A stretch of DNA of 64,000 bases from Erythrobacter sanguineus (GCF_900143235.1 NZ_FRDF01000014.1:1-64000), one strand, 5' to 3'. Numbered from the stretch's first letter, positions 26,775 through 35,519 are shown. Numbers and translations are program-made. Notes: generated by a model not told the origin, from the letters alone.

Positions 26775-28307
26775 TTGAATATTGATTTTTTGGCGCGAAA
26801 TGCGCTGCTTGCGGGCGTTGCATGTGCAGCTTTCGCAACACCGGCGGCTGCCCAGGATGCAGCACTGCTTCAGCGGCTGGAGGCACTTGAACGCAAATTC
26901 GAGGCGCTGGAAGATGAAAACCGTACGCTTAAGGAAGAACTGGTCGATCTGCGTGAAACGGCTGCTGCGGAACCGGCACCTACTGCTCAGGCTTCGTCAC
27001 ACCAGACCGCAGCCGCCGATGCCGCATCGGCGGGCTCGGGACGGGCATTCCGCGACACGATCGGAATCAGCCCGACCTACGCCTTCCGCGTGCTCGACCA
27101 GGCGGTGGACGTCAATTCGAAGCCCCTCGTACAGCTCGAAGCGCTGCAAAATGGGGAGCTGAGTGGCCGCGCGACCCTTTCGGGTCAGGTTACGGCAATC
27201 GCCAACTTCCAGTGGTCGAACCGCGACAGCAAGTTCGGCTACCTGATGCGCAATCCGACCAGCGCCAACCAGATCGGCGATGTTGTCTCGGAAGCCCTGC
27301 TGCACAGCGCCAATCTGGCCGTGACCGCGCGAGTGACCAACGATCTCACAGCCTATGCGGAGCTGCTCTATGATCCGCAGCAAAATTTCGCGGCCGGAAC
27401 CATCACCGGGCTGGCGAGGAACAATATCTCGCTGCGTCGCGGCTGGCTGATGTGGGGCAACCTCGACAAATCGCCGGTCTACGCGCTGGTGGGCAAGATG
27501 GACGTGCCGTTCGGCCTCAACGATACCGTCAACCCCTTCACCAACTCGACCAATTGGCACGCATTCTCGCCGCTGGCATATGGTGCGCAGCTCGGCTTCC
27601 ATCAGGGCGGCCTCGATGTCCGCGCGATGGCGGTGCAGGGCGGCGCCCAGTTCCGTTCGGCCAACGCACCTGTCGAAGGCACCAACGTGCCTTCGCGGCT
27701 GAACAACTTCGCCGTGGATGCGCGCTACACGATTCCGTTCGGCGATATCGGCGACGGACTGATGGTTGGGGGCAGCTACCAGCACGCGACCAGCTATTGC
27801 CAGGGTTATCCCGTCTTCCACTTCAACCCGTGCCAGGACAATAACCCGGGTATAGCGGCCTACGGGCGCCTCGATCTGGGTCCGATCCAGATGATCGGCG
27901 AATATGCGCAGACGACCAAGGCATGGCCCGGATCGAATGTGCCGATCCCTACCAATCCACTGAACATCTTCCCGGCTGTGAAGGCCAAGGCCTTCACGGT
28001 CGGAGGTCGCTATTCCTTCGGCTCCGAAATGGCTGTGCAGCAGGAACGCGCCTTCGCAATTTCGGGTGAATTCTCGAAATTCATCGCCGGAGCCGAGGAT
28101 TCGCCGTGGGAGCGCCAGAACCAGGCGGTCGCAGGCTTCTCCTGGTTCCCGGCGACCAATTTCAACCTCTTCGCCGAATTCATCCATGTCGACGGGTTCG
28201 CGCCCCTCAACTTCCTATCCGGCGGCAACTTCCCTGACGGGAGCACGTGGTCTGATCGCGATGCAACGACCAACGTCATTCTGATCGGCGGCACCGCCGC
28301 CTTTTGA
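26775..28307 (+). CDS. Outer-membrane porin (OprO/OprP-like) with N-terminal coiled coil
   Basis: This 510-residue protein has a signal peptide (NALLAGVACAAFATPAAAQ), then a short coiled coil (LLQRLEALERKFEALEDENR region, heptads with Leu) as in trimeric phosphate-selective porins. The rest is rich in alternating beta segments with aromatic girdles (FPDGSTWSDRD, then a final strand ending in AAF-stop). The final Phe is usual for BamA recognition. The start is TTG at 26775, 8 bp after GGGGA; no in-frame ATG gives a signal peptide directly. Substrate is unknown. Confidence 0.8.
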   Translation: MNIDFLARNALLAGVACAAFATPAAAQDAALLQRLEALERKFEALEDENRTLKEELVDLRETAAAEPAPTAQASSHQTAAADAASAGSGRAFRDTIGISPTYAFRVLDQAVDVNSKPLVQLEALQNGELSGRATLSGQVTAIANFQWSNRDSKFGYLMRNPTSANQIGDVVSEALLHSANLAVTARVTNDLTAYAELLYDPQQNFAAGTITGLARNNISLRRGWLMWGNLDKSPVYALVGKMDVPFGLNDTVNPFTNSTNWHAFSPLAYGAQLGFHQGGLDVRAMAVQGGAQFRSANAPVEGTNVPSRLNNFAVDARYTIPFGDIGDGLMVGGSYQHATSYCQGYPVFHFNPCQDNNPGIAAYGRLDLGPIQMIGEYAQTTKAWPGSNVPIPTNPLNIFPAVKAKAFTVGGRYSFGSEMAVQQERAFAISGEFSKFIAGAEDSPWERQNQAVAGFSWFPATNFNLFAEFIHVDGFAPLNFLSGGNFPDGSTWSDRDATTNVILIGGTAAF

Positions 28308-28318
28308 CGAATGAAAGG

Positions 28319-28346
28319 GCGGCCTGGGTTTTCGGGCTCAGGCCGC
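28319..28346. terminator. Hairpin between convergent porin and hypothetical gene
   Basis: GCGGCCTG (28319-28326) pairs with CAGGCCGC (28339-28346). It lies between two convergent stops and has only a weak T-rich tail on the minus strand, so it may be a bidirectional terminator. Confidence 0.45.
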
Positions 28347-28362
28347 CGCCTTCGGACCGTGC

Positions 28363-28875
28363 CTACGCCGCCTCGAAATCGTCGACATATTCGGGGTAGA
28401 ATCCCGGCTCGCGCTCGGACCAGCCGGGTGCGGTGGCGGCGGCTTCGCTCAAGGACTGCAACAGCACCTTGCGACGTTCCGGACGGATTGCGGGGAGCGC
28501 GCTGGCGGCGCAGAAGGCGGCAGGCAGATAGGGCCGCACGCGCGCGCCGAGCAGGCGTTCATACAGAAACCGGAAGGCCGAAAAGCTTGCCAGCCGTTCC
28601 TGTTCGAGATCAAAGGCGGCGATCCGCACCAGCTTGCCGAGAAAGCGTTCGACCTCGTTGGCGGTGCCCTCCATCGGGATCAGGCCGCGCAGGGCCTTCA
28701 GGTCCTGATAGGCGACATATTGGCGGCGGATTGCGGTATTTTCCGCCTCGCTGCGGCCCCAGCGGCGGAAGGCATCGGTGCGGGCGAGGCCGATATCGAG
28801 GCTGCGCTTGATATAACGCTGCTCAGCGGGTGCGAACCCGGCAAATTCGCGCATCTCGGCAATCGGCATCATCAT
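28363..28875 (-). CDS. Hypothetical soluble protein
   Basis: This 170-residue protein has no signal or membrane segment and no recognised domain. It is helical, with RWGRSEAENTAIRRQY and KLVRIAAFDLEQERLASF as its most regular blocks. The ATG at 28875, 8 bp after GGAG, is preferred over an upstream TTG. A CtrA-like site (TTAA-N7-TTAG) lies 44 bp upstream. Confidence 0.65.
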   Translation of the reverse strand: MMMPIAEMREFAGFAPAEQRYIKRSLDIGLARTDAFRRWGRSEAENTAIRRQYVAYQDLKALRGLIPMEGTANEVERFLGKLVRIAAFDLEQERLASFSAFRFLYERLLGARVRPYLPAAFCAASALPAIRPERRKVLLQSLSEAAATAPGWSEREPGFYPEYVDDFEAA

Positions 28876-28918
28876 TGCGGTGTCTCCTTCGGACAAGGAG
28901 AACTGTCGCAGAGCGTGG

Positions 28919-28933
28919 TTAATTAAGGGTTAG
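28919..28933. promoter_or_regulatory. CtrA-like half-site pair
   Basis: TTAA-TTAAGGG-TTAG differs by one base from the CtrA consensus TTAA-N7-TTAA. It lies 44 bp before the start of the hypothetical gene at 28875. One site by itself is weak evidence. Confidence 0.3.
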
Positions 28934-28960
28934 GTAGGAGAAGGGGGGGAGTCTTTGTGT

Positions 28961-29059
28961 CCGCAGCCCATCCGGGCTGCGAAATCCTCGCTCATGCGAC
29001 CTGAAGGTCGCGTCGCTGCGGGCGCGCGGTCGCGCTTGCGGCTGCTGCGCAGCCGTTTC
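28961..29059 (-). repeat. Dispersed double-hairpin repeat, copy B
   Basis: Read on the minus strand this copy starts GAAACGGCTGCGCAGCAGCC and carries hairpins GCGACC-TTCA-GGTCGC and GCAGCCC-GGAT-GGGCTGC, with the shared core CCGCAGCGACGCGACC and TGAGCGAGGAT. It starts 22 bp past the thiG stop, in its 3' untranslated region. Confidence 0.75.
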
Positions 29060-29081
29060 AGCGCGACACGCTGGTGCCTTT

Positions 29082-30077
29082 TTAAATCAATCCCGCCAAC
29101 GGACTGCTGGGATCGGCATACATCCGCCGTGCCATGCGGCCCGCGAGATAGGCTTCGCGCCCGGCCTCGACCGCGAGTTTCATCGCGCCGGCCATGCGGA
29201 TCGGATCTTTGGCTTCGGCGATGGCAGTGTTCATCAGAATGCCGTCGCAGCCCAGTTCCATGCCGACCGCCGCGTCGGACGCGGTGCCAACGCCTGCATC
29301 GACCAGCACCGGCACCTTCGCACCTTCGACAATCAAGCGGATCATCACCCGGTTCTGGATGCCGAGGCCGGAACCGATCGGCGCGCCCAGCGGCATGATC
29401 GCCACCGCGCCTGCATCTTCCAGCTGCTTGGCCGCAATCGGATCATCGGCGCAGTAGACCATCGGCAGGAAGCCTTCCTTGGCCAGCACTTCGGTCGCCT
29501 TCAGCGTTTCGCGCATGTCGGGATAGAGCGTGCGCGCTTCGCCCAGCACTTCCAGCTTGACCAGATCCCAGCCCCCCGCCTCACGCGCCAGCCGCAGCGT
29601 GCGCACGGCGTCCTCACCGGTAAAGCACCCGGCGGTGTTGGGCAGGTATGTGATCTTTTTGGGGTCGATGAAGTCGGTCAGCATCGGGGCCTTGGGATCG
29701 CTGACATTCACGCGCCGCACCGCGACAGTGACGATTTCCGCGCCCGAAGCCGCAACCGCAGCGGCGTTCTGTTCGAAGCTTTTATACTTGCCCGTGCCGA
29801 CGATCAGCCGCGAGGTGAAGGTGCGCCCGGCGACGGTCCAGGTGTCCGCCGCATGATCGCTCCCATGGTCTCCACCGCCGACAAAATGCACGATTTCCAG
29901 TTTGTCGCCATCGGCCAGTGGCACCTCGCCCAGCGTCGAACGGGGCACGATCTCGCCATTGCGTTCCACCGCGACTTTCTCTGGCACGAGGTCGAGTTCG
30001 CGCACCAGATCGGCGATGGTGGCAGCATTGGTGCGGCGGGAATCGCCGTTCAGCGTGATGGTTTTGGGGCTGGTCAT
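29082..30077 (-). CDS. thiG: ThiS-ThiG fusion: sulfur carrier and thiazole synthase
   Basis: This 331-residue protein joins a ThiS-like beta-grasp domain (residues about 4-69) to thiazole synthase ThiG (about 78-331). The ThiS part ends in the Gly-rich VGGG at 66-69, but an Asp follows, so the usual free C-terminal Gly-Gly needed for thiocarboxylation is not exposed unless cleaved. ThiG has the Schiff-base lysine Lys174 in VKLEVLGE and phosphate-site Gly motifs ([14 protein letters not shown]). It makes the thiazole half of thiamin from DXP, glycine imine and ThiS-SH. An in-frame ATG at 30089 is an alternative start. Confidence 0.93.
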   Translation of the reverse strand: MTSPKTITLNGDSRRTNAATIADLVRELDLVPEKVAVERNGEIVPRSTLGEVPLADGDKLEIVHFVGGGDHGSDHAADTWTVAGRTFTSRLIVGTGKYKSFEQNAAAVAASGAEIVTVAVRRVNVSDPKAPMLTDFIDPKKITYLPNTAGCFTGEDAVRTLRLAREAGGWDLVKLEVLGEARTLYPDMRETLKATEVLAKEGFLPMVYCADDPIAAKQLEDAGAVAIMPLGAPIGSGLGIQNRVMIRLIVEGAKVPVLVDAGVGTASDAAVGMELGCDGILMNTAIAEAKDPIRMAGAMKLAVEAGREAYLAGRMARRMYADPSSPLAGLI

Positions 30078-30133
30078 GGCGCGAGACATAAGCGCTCAGG
30101 GCCTCGGTGCAACCACCAGTTTGACGCGTGTGC

Positions 30134-30523
30134 TCAGCGCGCAGCGCGCAGGTTGAGCACGTGCGCAACCGAAACCAGCGTCACACCCACCAGCGTCAGC
30201 AGCAATTCGTTGGTGCCGTGCGGCACTATCAGCGCCGATGCCATGAAGCCCAGCCCGGCCAGCGCCACGGCAAAGGGCAGCGCGCGGCGATGCCGCCACA
30301 GCCCCCAGCCAATTGCCACCGCCGCCACCACCAGCGCCAGAGCGAGGCCGATTCGGTGGATGTTTTCTTCCAGCAGGAAATGCCCGCCAAGCCCCAGAGT
30401 CGAAACCACCACCAGCGTTGCAATGCAGTGCAATGCGCATAGTCCGGCCAATCCGATCCCGACATGGTCGAGCCGGCGGCGCAGCGATATCCGACTCGCG
30501 GCAGGGATAGGACGGCTCGACAT
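30134..30523 (-). CDS. MerC-domain membrane protein
   Basis: This 129-residue protein has four hydrophobic segments and the pattern GLCALHCIAT near the N-terminus, a Cys-x3-Cys like the metal-binding cysteines of MerC mercury transporters. No mer operon is nearby, so the metal is unknown; many such proteins occur alone in sphingomonads. A palindrome (ATGTGA-N5-TCACAT) 15-31 bp upstream of its start may be a metal-regulator operator. Confidence 0.85.
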   Translation of the reverse strand: MSSRPIPAASRISLRRRLDHVGIGLAGLCALHCIATLVVVSTLGLGGHFLLEENIHRIGLALALVVAAVAIGWGLWRHRRALPFAVALAGLGFMASALIVPHGTNELLLTLVGVTLVSVAHVLNLRAAR

Positions 30524-30537
30524 AACGGGGCCCAGAT

Positions 30538-30554
30538 ATGTGATGTTGTCACAT
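30538..30554. promoter_or_regulatory. Inverted repeat ATGTGA-N5-TCACAT
   Basis: A perfect 6-bp inverted repeat with 5-bp spacer lies in the divergent gap between the MerC-domain gene and ctaA. Zur- or CRP-like dimers bind sites of this size; which regulator acts here is unknown. Confidence 0.4.
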
Positions 30555-30655
30555 TCTGCAAGGCTCATGCACGGCGATGATTGCGCCGCTCGCATGCAAG
30601 CTTGCGTCGAAGGGGCTTGCACTGGCGCGCGGTCCGACACATGTGGAGCGCCGTC

Positions 30656-31735
30656 ATGGCGACCTCTGCCTCCGTATCGAACCTGTTCGTGCCGCAAGCG
30701 CGTGGCCGCGTGCGTCCGCTCGCACTGGCGCGATGGCTGGAGCTGACCGCCGCGATGGTGGTGATGATCGTGCTGGTCGGCGGGATCACGCGGCTGACCG
30801 AAAGCGGGCTGTCGATCACCGAATGGAACGTCGTCAGCGGGATTCTCCCGCCGCTGAGCGAAGCCGCCTGGCAGGCCGAATTCGCCAAGTATCAAGACAC
30901 CCCCGAATACCGGCTCGAAGCGGCGCTGGGCGGCATGACGCTGGCAGATTTCAAATTCATCTTCTTCTGGGAGTGGGTCCACCGGCTGATCGCGCGCACG
31001 GTCGGCCTTGCCTATGCCCTGCCGCTGGCCTGGTTCTGGCTGCGCGGGGCGATACCGGCGGGCTACAAGGGGCGACTGCTTGGCCTGCTGGCGCTTGGCG
31101 GGCTGCAAGGCCTGTTCGGGTGGCTGATGGTGCAATCGGGGCTGGTCGGGGACATGACCGATGTCAGCCATTTCCGCCTGTCGCTCCACCTGCTGACCGC
31201 GCTGGCGCTGCTCGCAGGGCTGGTGTGGACGGCGCGCGACATGCGGCTGGTTGCGCGCGATCCTGGGGCCCGGCCTGCGCCGCTCACCCTGGGCGCAGCG
31301 CTGGTAGCAGGCGTGCTGTTCGTCCAGCTGCTGCTTGGCGCGTGGGTGGCAGGGCTGAATGCGGGCCATGCTGCCTATGACTGGCCGCTGATGAACGGGC
31401 GGCTGGTGCCGTCTGTGGACTGGTCAGGCGGCGTGCTGTGGACGCTCACCCATGATCCGTTCCTGCTGCAATTCCTGCACCGCTGGTGGGCGTGGGTGGC
31501 CGTTGCGGCGCTGGTGTGGCTGGCGCGGCGGGTGCGCAAGACCGATCGGTTCGCGTCGGTGGCGGTCCACACCGCGTTTGGAATCATGGTGCTGCTCGGC
31601 ATTGCGACGGTGATGAGCGAAGTCTCGCTGTGGATCGCCGCCGCGCATCAGCTGGTCGGCGCGCTGACGGTGGCGGCGACCGTGCGGGCCATGCACAGCG
31701 ACGGGATCGCGCGGCGGGGCGCAAGGGCGGCCTGA
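30656..31735 (+). CDS. ctaA: Heme A synthase (COX15/CtaA)
   Basis: This 359-residue polytopic membrane protein oxidises heme O to heme A for cytochrome aa3 oxidase. Family marks are GGITRLTESGLSITEW near the first membrane segment, FFWEWVHRLIAR with the heme-ligating His, HLLTALALL, and a second half with LLLGAWVAGLNAG, FLHRWWAWV and AAHQLVGAL. The ATG at 30656 is chosen since upstream residues lie outside family length. Its stop overlaps the cutA start (TGATG). Confidence 0.93.
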   Translation: MATSASVSNLFVPQARGRVRPLALARWLELTAAMVVMIVLVGGITRLTESGLSITEWNVVSGILPPLSEAAWQAEFAKYQDTPEYRLEAALGGMTLADFKFIFFWEWVHRLIARTVGLAYALPLAWFWLRGAIPAGYKGRLLGLLALGGLQGLFGWLMVQSGLVGDMTDVSHFRLSLHLLTALALLAGLVWTARDMRLVARDPGARPAPLTLGAALVAGVLFVQLLLGAWVAGLNAGHAAYDWPLMNGRLVPSVDWSGGVLWTLTHDPFLLQFLHRWWAWVAVAALVWLARRVRKTDRFASVAVHTAFGIMVLLGIATVMSEVSLWIAAAHQLVGALTVAATVRAMHSDGIARRGARAA

Positions 31736-32070
31736 TGCCCGGCAAAAGGGACAGCGCGGCGCTGGTGTGGTGCCCCTTCCCCGATCGCGAAACCGCCCGC
31801 GCCATCGCCGGACACCTGCTTGATGAAGGCCTGATTGCCTGCGCCAACATCATCGGGGAGGTGGAATCGGTGTTCCTGTGGCAGGGCGAACGCGACAGCG
31901 CGGCCGAGGCCGCCGTGCTGTTCAAGACCACGGCGGCGCGGCTCGATCCCCTGATCGCGCGGCTGGGGACGCTGCATCCGTATGATACCCCCGCGATTAT
32001 CGGCTGGCGCTGCGATGCCGCCCACCCGGCGACACTGGCATGGCTCGCCCTTACGGGGCCGAAAACCTGA
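31735..32070 (+). CDS. cutA: CutA-family divalent cation tolerance protein
   Basis: This 111-residue CutA1 protein is a likely trimer of ferredoxin-like subunits. The pattern LVWCPFPDRETARAIAGHLL...LIACANI, WQGE, EAAVLFKTT and HPYDTPAII is diagnostic. Family members bind copper or other divalent cations, though their true role is unsettled. It shares one base of its ATG with the ctaA stop and so is translationally coupled. Confidence 0.93.
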   Translation: MPGKRDSAALVWCPFPDRETARAIAGHLLDEGLIACANIIGEVESVFLWQGERDSAAEAAVLFKTTAARLDPLIARLGTLHPYDTPAIIGWRCDAAHPATLAWLALTGPKT

Positions 32071-32133
32071 CGGGATTTCGCAGCGCAACGCCTTACGGTA
32101 TTATTTTACCTCTCGCGTGACCCCCGGTTTTGC

Positions 32134-32162
32134 TTGACTTTCACGGGGTGAAGCGACATTTG
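32134..32162 (+). promoter_or_regulatory. Candidate promoter of rplM-rpsI
   Basis: CTTGACT at 32133-32139 is a good -35; a weak -10 (CATTTG, 32157-32162) follows 17 bp later. It lies about 90 bp upstream of rplM after the cutA stop. Confidence 0.35.
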
Positions 32163-32251
32163 CGCCGCCACTTGCCCACCAGCCAGTTAGCCGGATGGGC
32201 GATTCTCCGGACAATTCCAGAGAAACAGTTTCGAACCAAGGATACACAGCC

Positions 32252-32731
32252 ATGAAGGCGCTCAGCAAGCAGACCCGGTCGATCAAACCGGCCGAGGTCG
32301 AGAAGAACTGGCACATCATCGATGCCGATGGCCTCGTCGTCGGGCGGCTCGCCGCGATTGTCGCCAACATCCTGCGCGGCAAGCACAAGCCGAGCTACAC
32401 CCCGCACGTTGACTGCGGCGATCACGTCATCATCATCAATGTCGAGAAGGTGCGCTTCACCGGCAACAAGATGGGCGGCAAGGTCTATTACAAGCACACC
32501 GGCCACCCCGGCGGCATCAAGGAAACCACCCCGGCCAAGGTGCTGGGCGGCAAGTTCCCTGAGCGCGTGCTGGAAAAGGCCGTGGAACGCATGATTCCGC
32601 GCGGCCCGCTGGGCCGTGCGCAGATGAAGGCGCTGCACCTCTATGTCGGCACCGAGCATCCGCATGACGGGCAGAAGCCCGCAACGCTCGACGTCGCTTC
32701 CATGAACCGCAAGAACAAGGTCACCGCATAA
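32252..32731 (+). CDS. rplM: 50S ribosomal protein L13
   Basis: This 159-residue ribosomal protein has [16 protein letters not shown] near the N-terminus, then [29 protein letters not shown] and [10 protein letters not shown]. The ATG at 32252 starts MKALSKQTR, typical of alphaproteobacteria. It is coupled to rpsI by a one-base stop/start overlap (TAATG). Confidence 0.97.
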   Translation: MKALSKQTRSIKPAEVEKNWHIIDADGLVVGRLAAIVANILRGKHKPSYTPHVDCGDHVIIINVEKVRFTGNKMGGKVYYKHTGHPGGIKETTPAKVLGGKFPERVLEKAVERMIPRGPLGRAQMKALHLYVGTEHPHDGQKPATLDVASMNRKNKVTA

Positions 32732-33270
32732 TGACCACGGAAAATACTGGCGAGAACACTGGCGAAACCACCACCGTGTCCGATCTTGCCGATCTCAAGG
32801 ACATTGCCGGCGATGCCCCGCAGGGTGATGCTGCCGAAATCGCCCGCGTTGCCATGCCGCTGCGCGAGCAGGAACTGGACAAGCAGGGCCGCGCCTATGC
32901 CACCGGCCGCCGCAAGGATGCGGTCGCCCGTGTGTGGGTCAAGCCCGGCACCGGCAAGATCACCATCAACGGCAAGGACCAGGAAACCTATTTCGCGCGT
33001 CCGACCCTGCGGCTGATCATCAACCAGCCCTTCGGCATCACTGATCGCAGCGGGCAGTATGATGTCGTCGCCACGGTGACCGGCGGCGGGCTTTCGGGTC
33101 AGGCCGGTGCGGTCAAGCACGGCATCGCTCAGGCGCTGACCAAGTACGAGCCGGCGCTGCGCTCCACCGTCAAGGCCGCCGGCTTCCTCACCCGCGACAG
33201 CCGCGTGGTCGAGCGCAAGAAGTACGGCAAGGCCAAGGCCCGCCGCAGCTTCCAGTTCTCGAAGCGTTAA
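32731..33270 (+). CDS. rpsI: 30S ribosomal protein S9
   Basis: This 179-residue S9 has a nearly 55-residue acidic N-terminal extension ([12 protein letters not shown]...) before the core [14 protein letters not shown], which is usual in alphaproteobacteria. [22 protein letters not shown] and the C-terminal RRSFQFSKR, which reaches the P-site tRNA, are intact. Its gene forms a two-gene operon with rplM and is followed by a strong terminator. Confidence 0.97.
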   Translation: MTTENTGENTGETTTVSDLADLKDIAGDAPQGDAAEIARVAMPLREQELDKQGRAYATGRRKDAVARVWVKPGTGKITINGKDQETYFARPTLRLIINQPFGITDRSGQYDVVATVTGGGLSGQAGAVKHGIAQALTKYEPALRSTVKAAGFLTRDSRVVERKKYGKAKARRSFQFSKR

Positions 33271-33300
33271 AAATCCGGCCTGTCATCAGGCGGGCATCAG

Positions 33301-33335
33301 AAAAGGGCGGCTCCTGCAAAGGGGGCCGCCCTTTT
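33301..33335 (+). terminator. Intrinsic terminator of rplM-rpsI
   Basis: AAAAGGGCGGC (33301-33311) pairs with GCCGCCCTTTT (33325-33335). The A/T ends make it able to work in both directions, for rpsI and for the convergent small membrane protein. Confidence 0.85.
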
Positions 33336-33356
33336 CGTATCGGGCCGGGGCGTGGT

Positions 33357-33554
33357 TCAGCGTTGCAGCAGCAACAACCCCCAGGCAAGACTGCTGCCCG
33401 ACAGGAAAACCGGCCACGACCAGTAGAACCTGGCATCGGCAAGGGTGATGAGGTGGATCGCCAGCGGCCCGGCACTGGTGCCCTGCGATCCGATCACCAG
33501 CCCGATCGTCGCCGAGAGGATCGCGCCGAGCATCAGGGCTTTCAACATGTCCAT
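33357..33554 (-). CDS. Small two-pass membrane protein, hypothetical
   Basis: This 65-residue protein has two hydrophobic segments (ALMLGAILSATIGLVIG and FYWSWPVFLSGSSLAWGLLLL), so is probably a small inner-membrane hairpin. No family recognised. The start at 33554 has GGAG 8 bp upstream. It stands alone between rpsI and the metallophosphoesterase. Confidence 0.6.
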   Translation of the reverse strand: MDMLKALMLGAILSATIGLVIGSQGTSAGPLAIHLITLADARFYWSWPVFLSGSSLAWGLLLLQR

Positions 33555-33714
33555 CTTCGTATCTCCGCCGGAATTGCGACAGGGAAACATCGTCTGAAAA
33601 CTCGCAAAGCCGGTGTGCCGCCATGCTGCGGCTGGCCCCGGTTGCGGGACAGGTTTGGCCAATAAGGTCTTAACACCGATATTCGCGAAAGGGTTAAGCC
33701 AGAGCCCCGTCAGG

Positions 33715-34470
33715 TTACGCAGGCAAGGGCGCAGCGACCAGCCGCAACTCGCTGTCGATCACCCCGCCCGGCGCGCAGGTGATGACCCGCCACGAGGCCG
33801 GTGCGCCGTGGCGCAGCCGGGTCGAAAGCGTGCCCGCCCCGATCATTCGCGCACTATGCCCGGCGCGGGAGCGAACCTCGTCGAAGGGCACATGGACATG
33901 GCCTGACAGGATCGCATGCGCGCCCGCAGCCGCAATCCGGGCGAAGGCTTCATCACCGCCGATGGTCGGGTTCTTGCCATCATCACGCGGGCCGAGCAGG
34001 GGGTGATGCGCGGTGACGAGGATGGTGCGCGGATCGCCTTCGAGCGTCGCAAGCCGCGCCAGCGTCTCCTCGATCGCGGCGCGCTTGATCACCCCGTCAG
34101 ACCATGGAATGCGGCGCTGGATCCGCACGGTGGTGCGCAATGGCACCAGCACCACATCGGGCGAGGCAAGTTCGCTCCCCACCGTCTTCCGCAGCCGGTT
34201 GTAGCGGCGGAAGGGATCGGTGAAACGCTCCCACGGGTTGTAATAGGGCATGTCGTGATTGCCCGGCTCCAGCACCACCGGCACGCCCAGTGAGGCGAAC
34301 CATTCGGCCGCGCGGGCATATTCGGAATGCTTGGCGCGCTGGGTCAGATCGCCGGTGCAGATCACTGCGTCGGGACGCTCTTCTGCCACGGCGCGCGCCA
34401 CGGCATCGAGCGCGGCGCGGTCCTCGACCCCGAAATGCACATCGCTGATATGGAACAGGCGGGTGGTCAT
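33715..34470 (-). CDS. Calcineurin-like metallophosphoesterase
   Basis: This 251-residue dimetal phosphoesterase has all motifs: DVHFG (residues about 9-13), GDLTQ, GNHDMP, a His in TAHHPL and GHVHVP. It is similar in size to cAMP-phosphodiesterase-like CpdA proteins, but the substrate is not readable. The ATG at 34470 is directly before the first beta strand. It lies 7 bp downstream of the next gene's stop and is probably cotranscribed with it. Confidence 0.88.
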   Translation of the reverse strand: MTTRLFHISDVHFGVEDRAALDAVARAVAEERPDAVICTGDLTQRAKHSEYARAAEWFASLGVPVVLEPGNHDMPYYNPWERFTDPFRRYNRLRKTVGSELASPDVVLVPLRTTVRIQRRIPWSDGVIKRAAIEETLARLATLEGDPRTILVTAHHPLLGPRDDGKNPTIGGDEAFARIAAAGAHAILSGHVHVPFDEVRSRAGHSARMIGAGTLSTRLRHGAPASWRVITCAPGGVIDSELRLVAAPLPA

Positions 34471-34477
34471 CGCAGAA

Positions 34478-34750
34478 TCAGACCTTCCGGTTGAGGATGA
34501 GCCATGCGGCCAGCGTGTTGAAGCCGGTGTAGGCGCCATAGGCCCAGACGAACCCGGGCCACCCCTTTTCCGCCAGCAGCAGCGCAAAGAACAGCACGGC
34601 GAATTCGGTCACCAGCGCGGCGCGATGGCCGAGCACACGGCTCCGGTGCGGCAGCCGCGCCAGCAGCGGGTGGCCGCTTTCGAACACCGCCCGATTGAGC
34701 GCGAAATTGCCCACCCCGAGCACAAAGATCACGATTGTCGGCCATCCCAT
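34478..34750 (-). CDS. Small three-pass membrane protein, hypothetical
   Basis: This 90-residue membrane protein has three hydrophobic segments (VIFVLGVGNFALN, VTEFAVLFFALLLA, YGAYTGFNTLAAWLIL). No family recognised. The ATG at 34750 is preferred; a GTG at 34759 is also in frame. It precedes the metallophosphoesterase on the same strand. Confidence 0.65.
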   Translation of the reverse strand: MGWPTIVIFVLGVGNFALNRAVFESGHPLLARLPHRSRVLGHRAALVTEFAVLFFALLLAEKGWPGFVWAYGAYTGFNTLAAWLILNRKV

Positions 34751-34979
34751 CTTTGTCACTATGGCGATGCGCCGGTCGATTGGAAACCGCCATTTGTCGG
34801 CACCGGCACGGCATCCGTCCGCGCCGCCCCGCGCCGGTCGAGCAGTGGCCGCCGGTTGATCGACCTGTGGCTGATCGGTGGTCGGAACCAGCCTATTGCT
34901 TGTGTCGACAGGTCGCCTTGCAACCCCCGGATCGGCACCCCCGCACGATCACAGGCCATCTGTCACTGGAGGATGACCG

Positions 34980-35297
34980 ATGAAGACCCCGACAAAGACC
35001 TTTGCAATCGCCGCCGCGCTTGGCCTCGCGTGCACCGCCAATCCTGCCTTCGCCGCCGATACCCAGCCGATGTCCGTCGACGTCAGCGTTGATGGGCTCG
35101 ATCTTTCGACCACAGCCGGCCAGAAGCTTTTGGAACGCAAGATCGAACAGGCCGCACGCACCGTGTGCCGCGCCAACCACCCCAACACCGGCACCCGCAT
35201 CATCAGCCAGCAGGCGCGCGCCTGCCTTGCCAAGGCCCGCACCCAGGCCCGCGAACAGATGACCGCTTTGATCGAAGACCGGCGGCGCGGCGGCTGA
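34980..35297 (+). CDS. UrcA-family secreted protein
   Basis: This 105-residue protein has a signal peptide (MKTPTKTFAIAAALGLACTANPAFAA) and a UrcA-type domain with VSVDGLDLSTTAGQKLLERKIEQAARTVC (quoted in part) and a second Cys in QARACLAKA that may form a disulfide. UrcA proteins are common in sphingomonads; their function is unknown. GGAGGA precedes the ATG by 7 bp. Confidence 0.85.
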   Translation: MKTPTKTFAIAAALGLACTANPAFAADTQPMSVDVSVDGLDLSTTAGQKLLERKIEQAARTVCRANHPNTGTRIISQQARACLAKARTQAREQMTALIEDRRRGG

Positions 35298-35325
35298 ACC
35301 GCGCACTGATCCTGCACCTCTAATA

Positions 35326-35360
35326 CCAGCGCGCCAAGATGCTGACGCATCACGCGCTGG
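35326..35360. repeat. Stem-loop CCAGCGCG...CGCGCTGG
   Basis: Perfect 8-bp arms enclose 19 bp which hold a further ATGC-TGAC-GCAT pairing. It lies after the urcA-like gene and before a second, larger palindrome. It may be part of a small dispersed element. Confidence 0.5.
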
Positions 35361-35387
35361 GAATGCTCAAACGCCGAACGGGCTTAA

Positions 35388-35422
35388 CCAATGCTCGATG
35401 AGTCAACCTCATCGAGTATTGG
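35388..35422. repeat. 15-bp-arm inverted repeat
   Basis: CCAATGCTCGATGAG and CTCATCGAGTATTGG form an inverted repeat with one mismatch (a G-T pair in RNA) around TCAAC. There is no T-run, so it is not a typical terminator. It lies in the convergent gap between the urcA-like gene and the LytTR regulator gene. Confidence 0.6.
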
Positions 35423-35519
35423 TATGACCCCGCGGTGCAGTCGATACGGCCCTAACCCTCACAGTCCCTGGGGTTCGGGCCGTTTTTTGGGCAGCCACCT
35501 GCAATGGCGCAACCGCCAG

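Noticed and set aside
29082..30133. TPP riboswitch upstream of thiG
   Set aside because: Only 56 bp separate thiG from the MerC-like gene and no TPP aptamer motif is visible.
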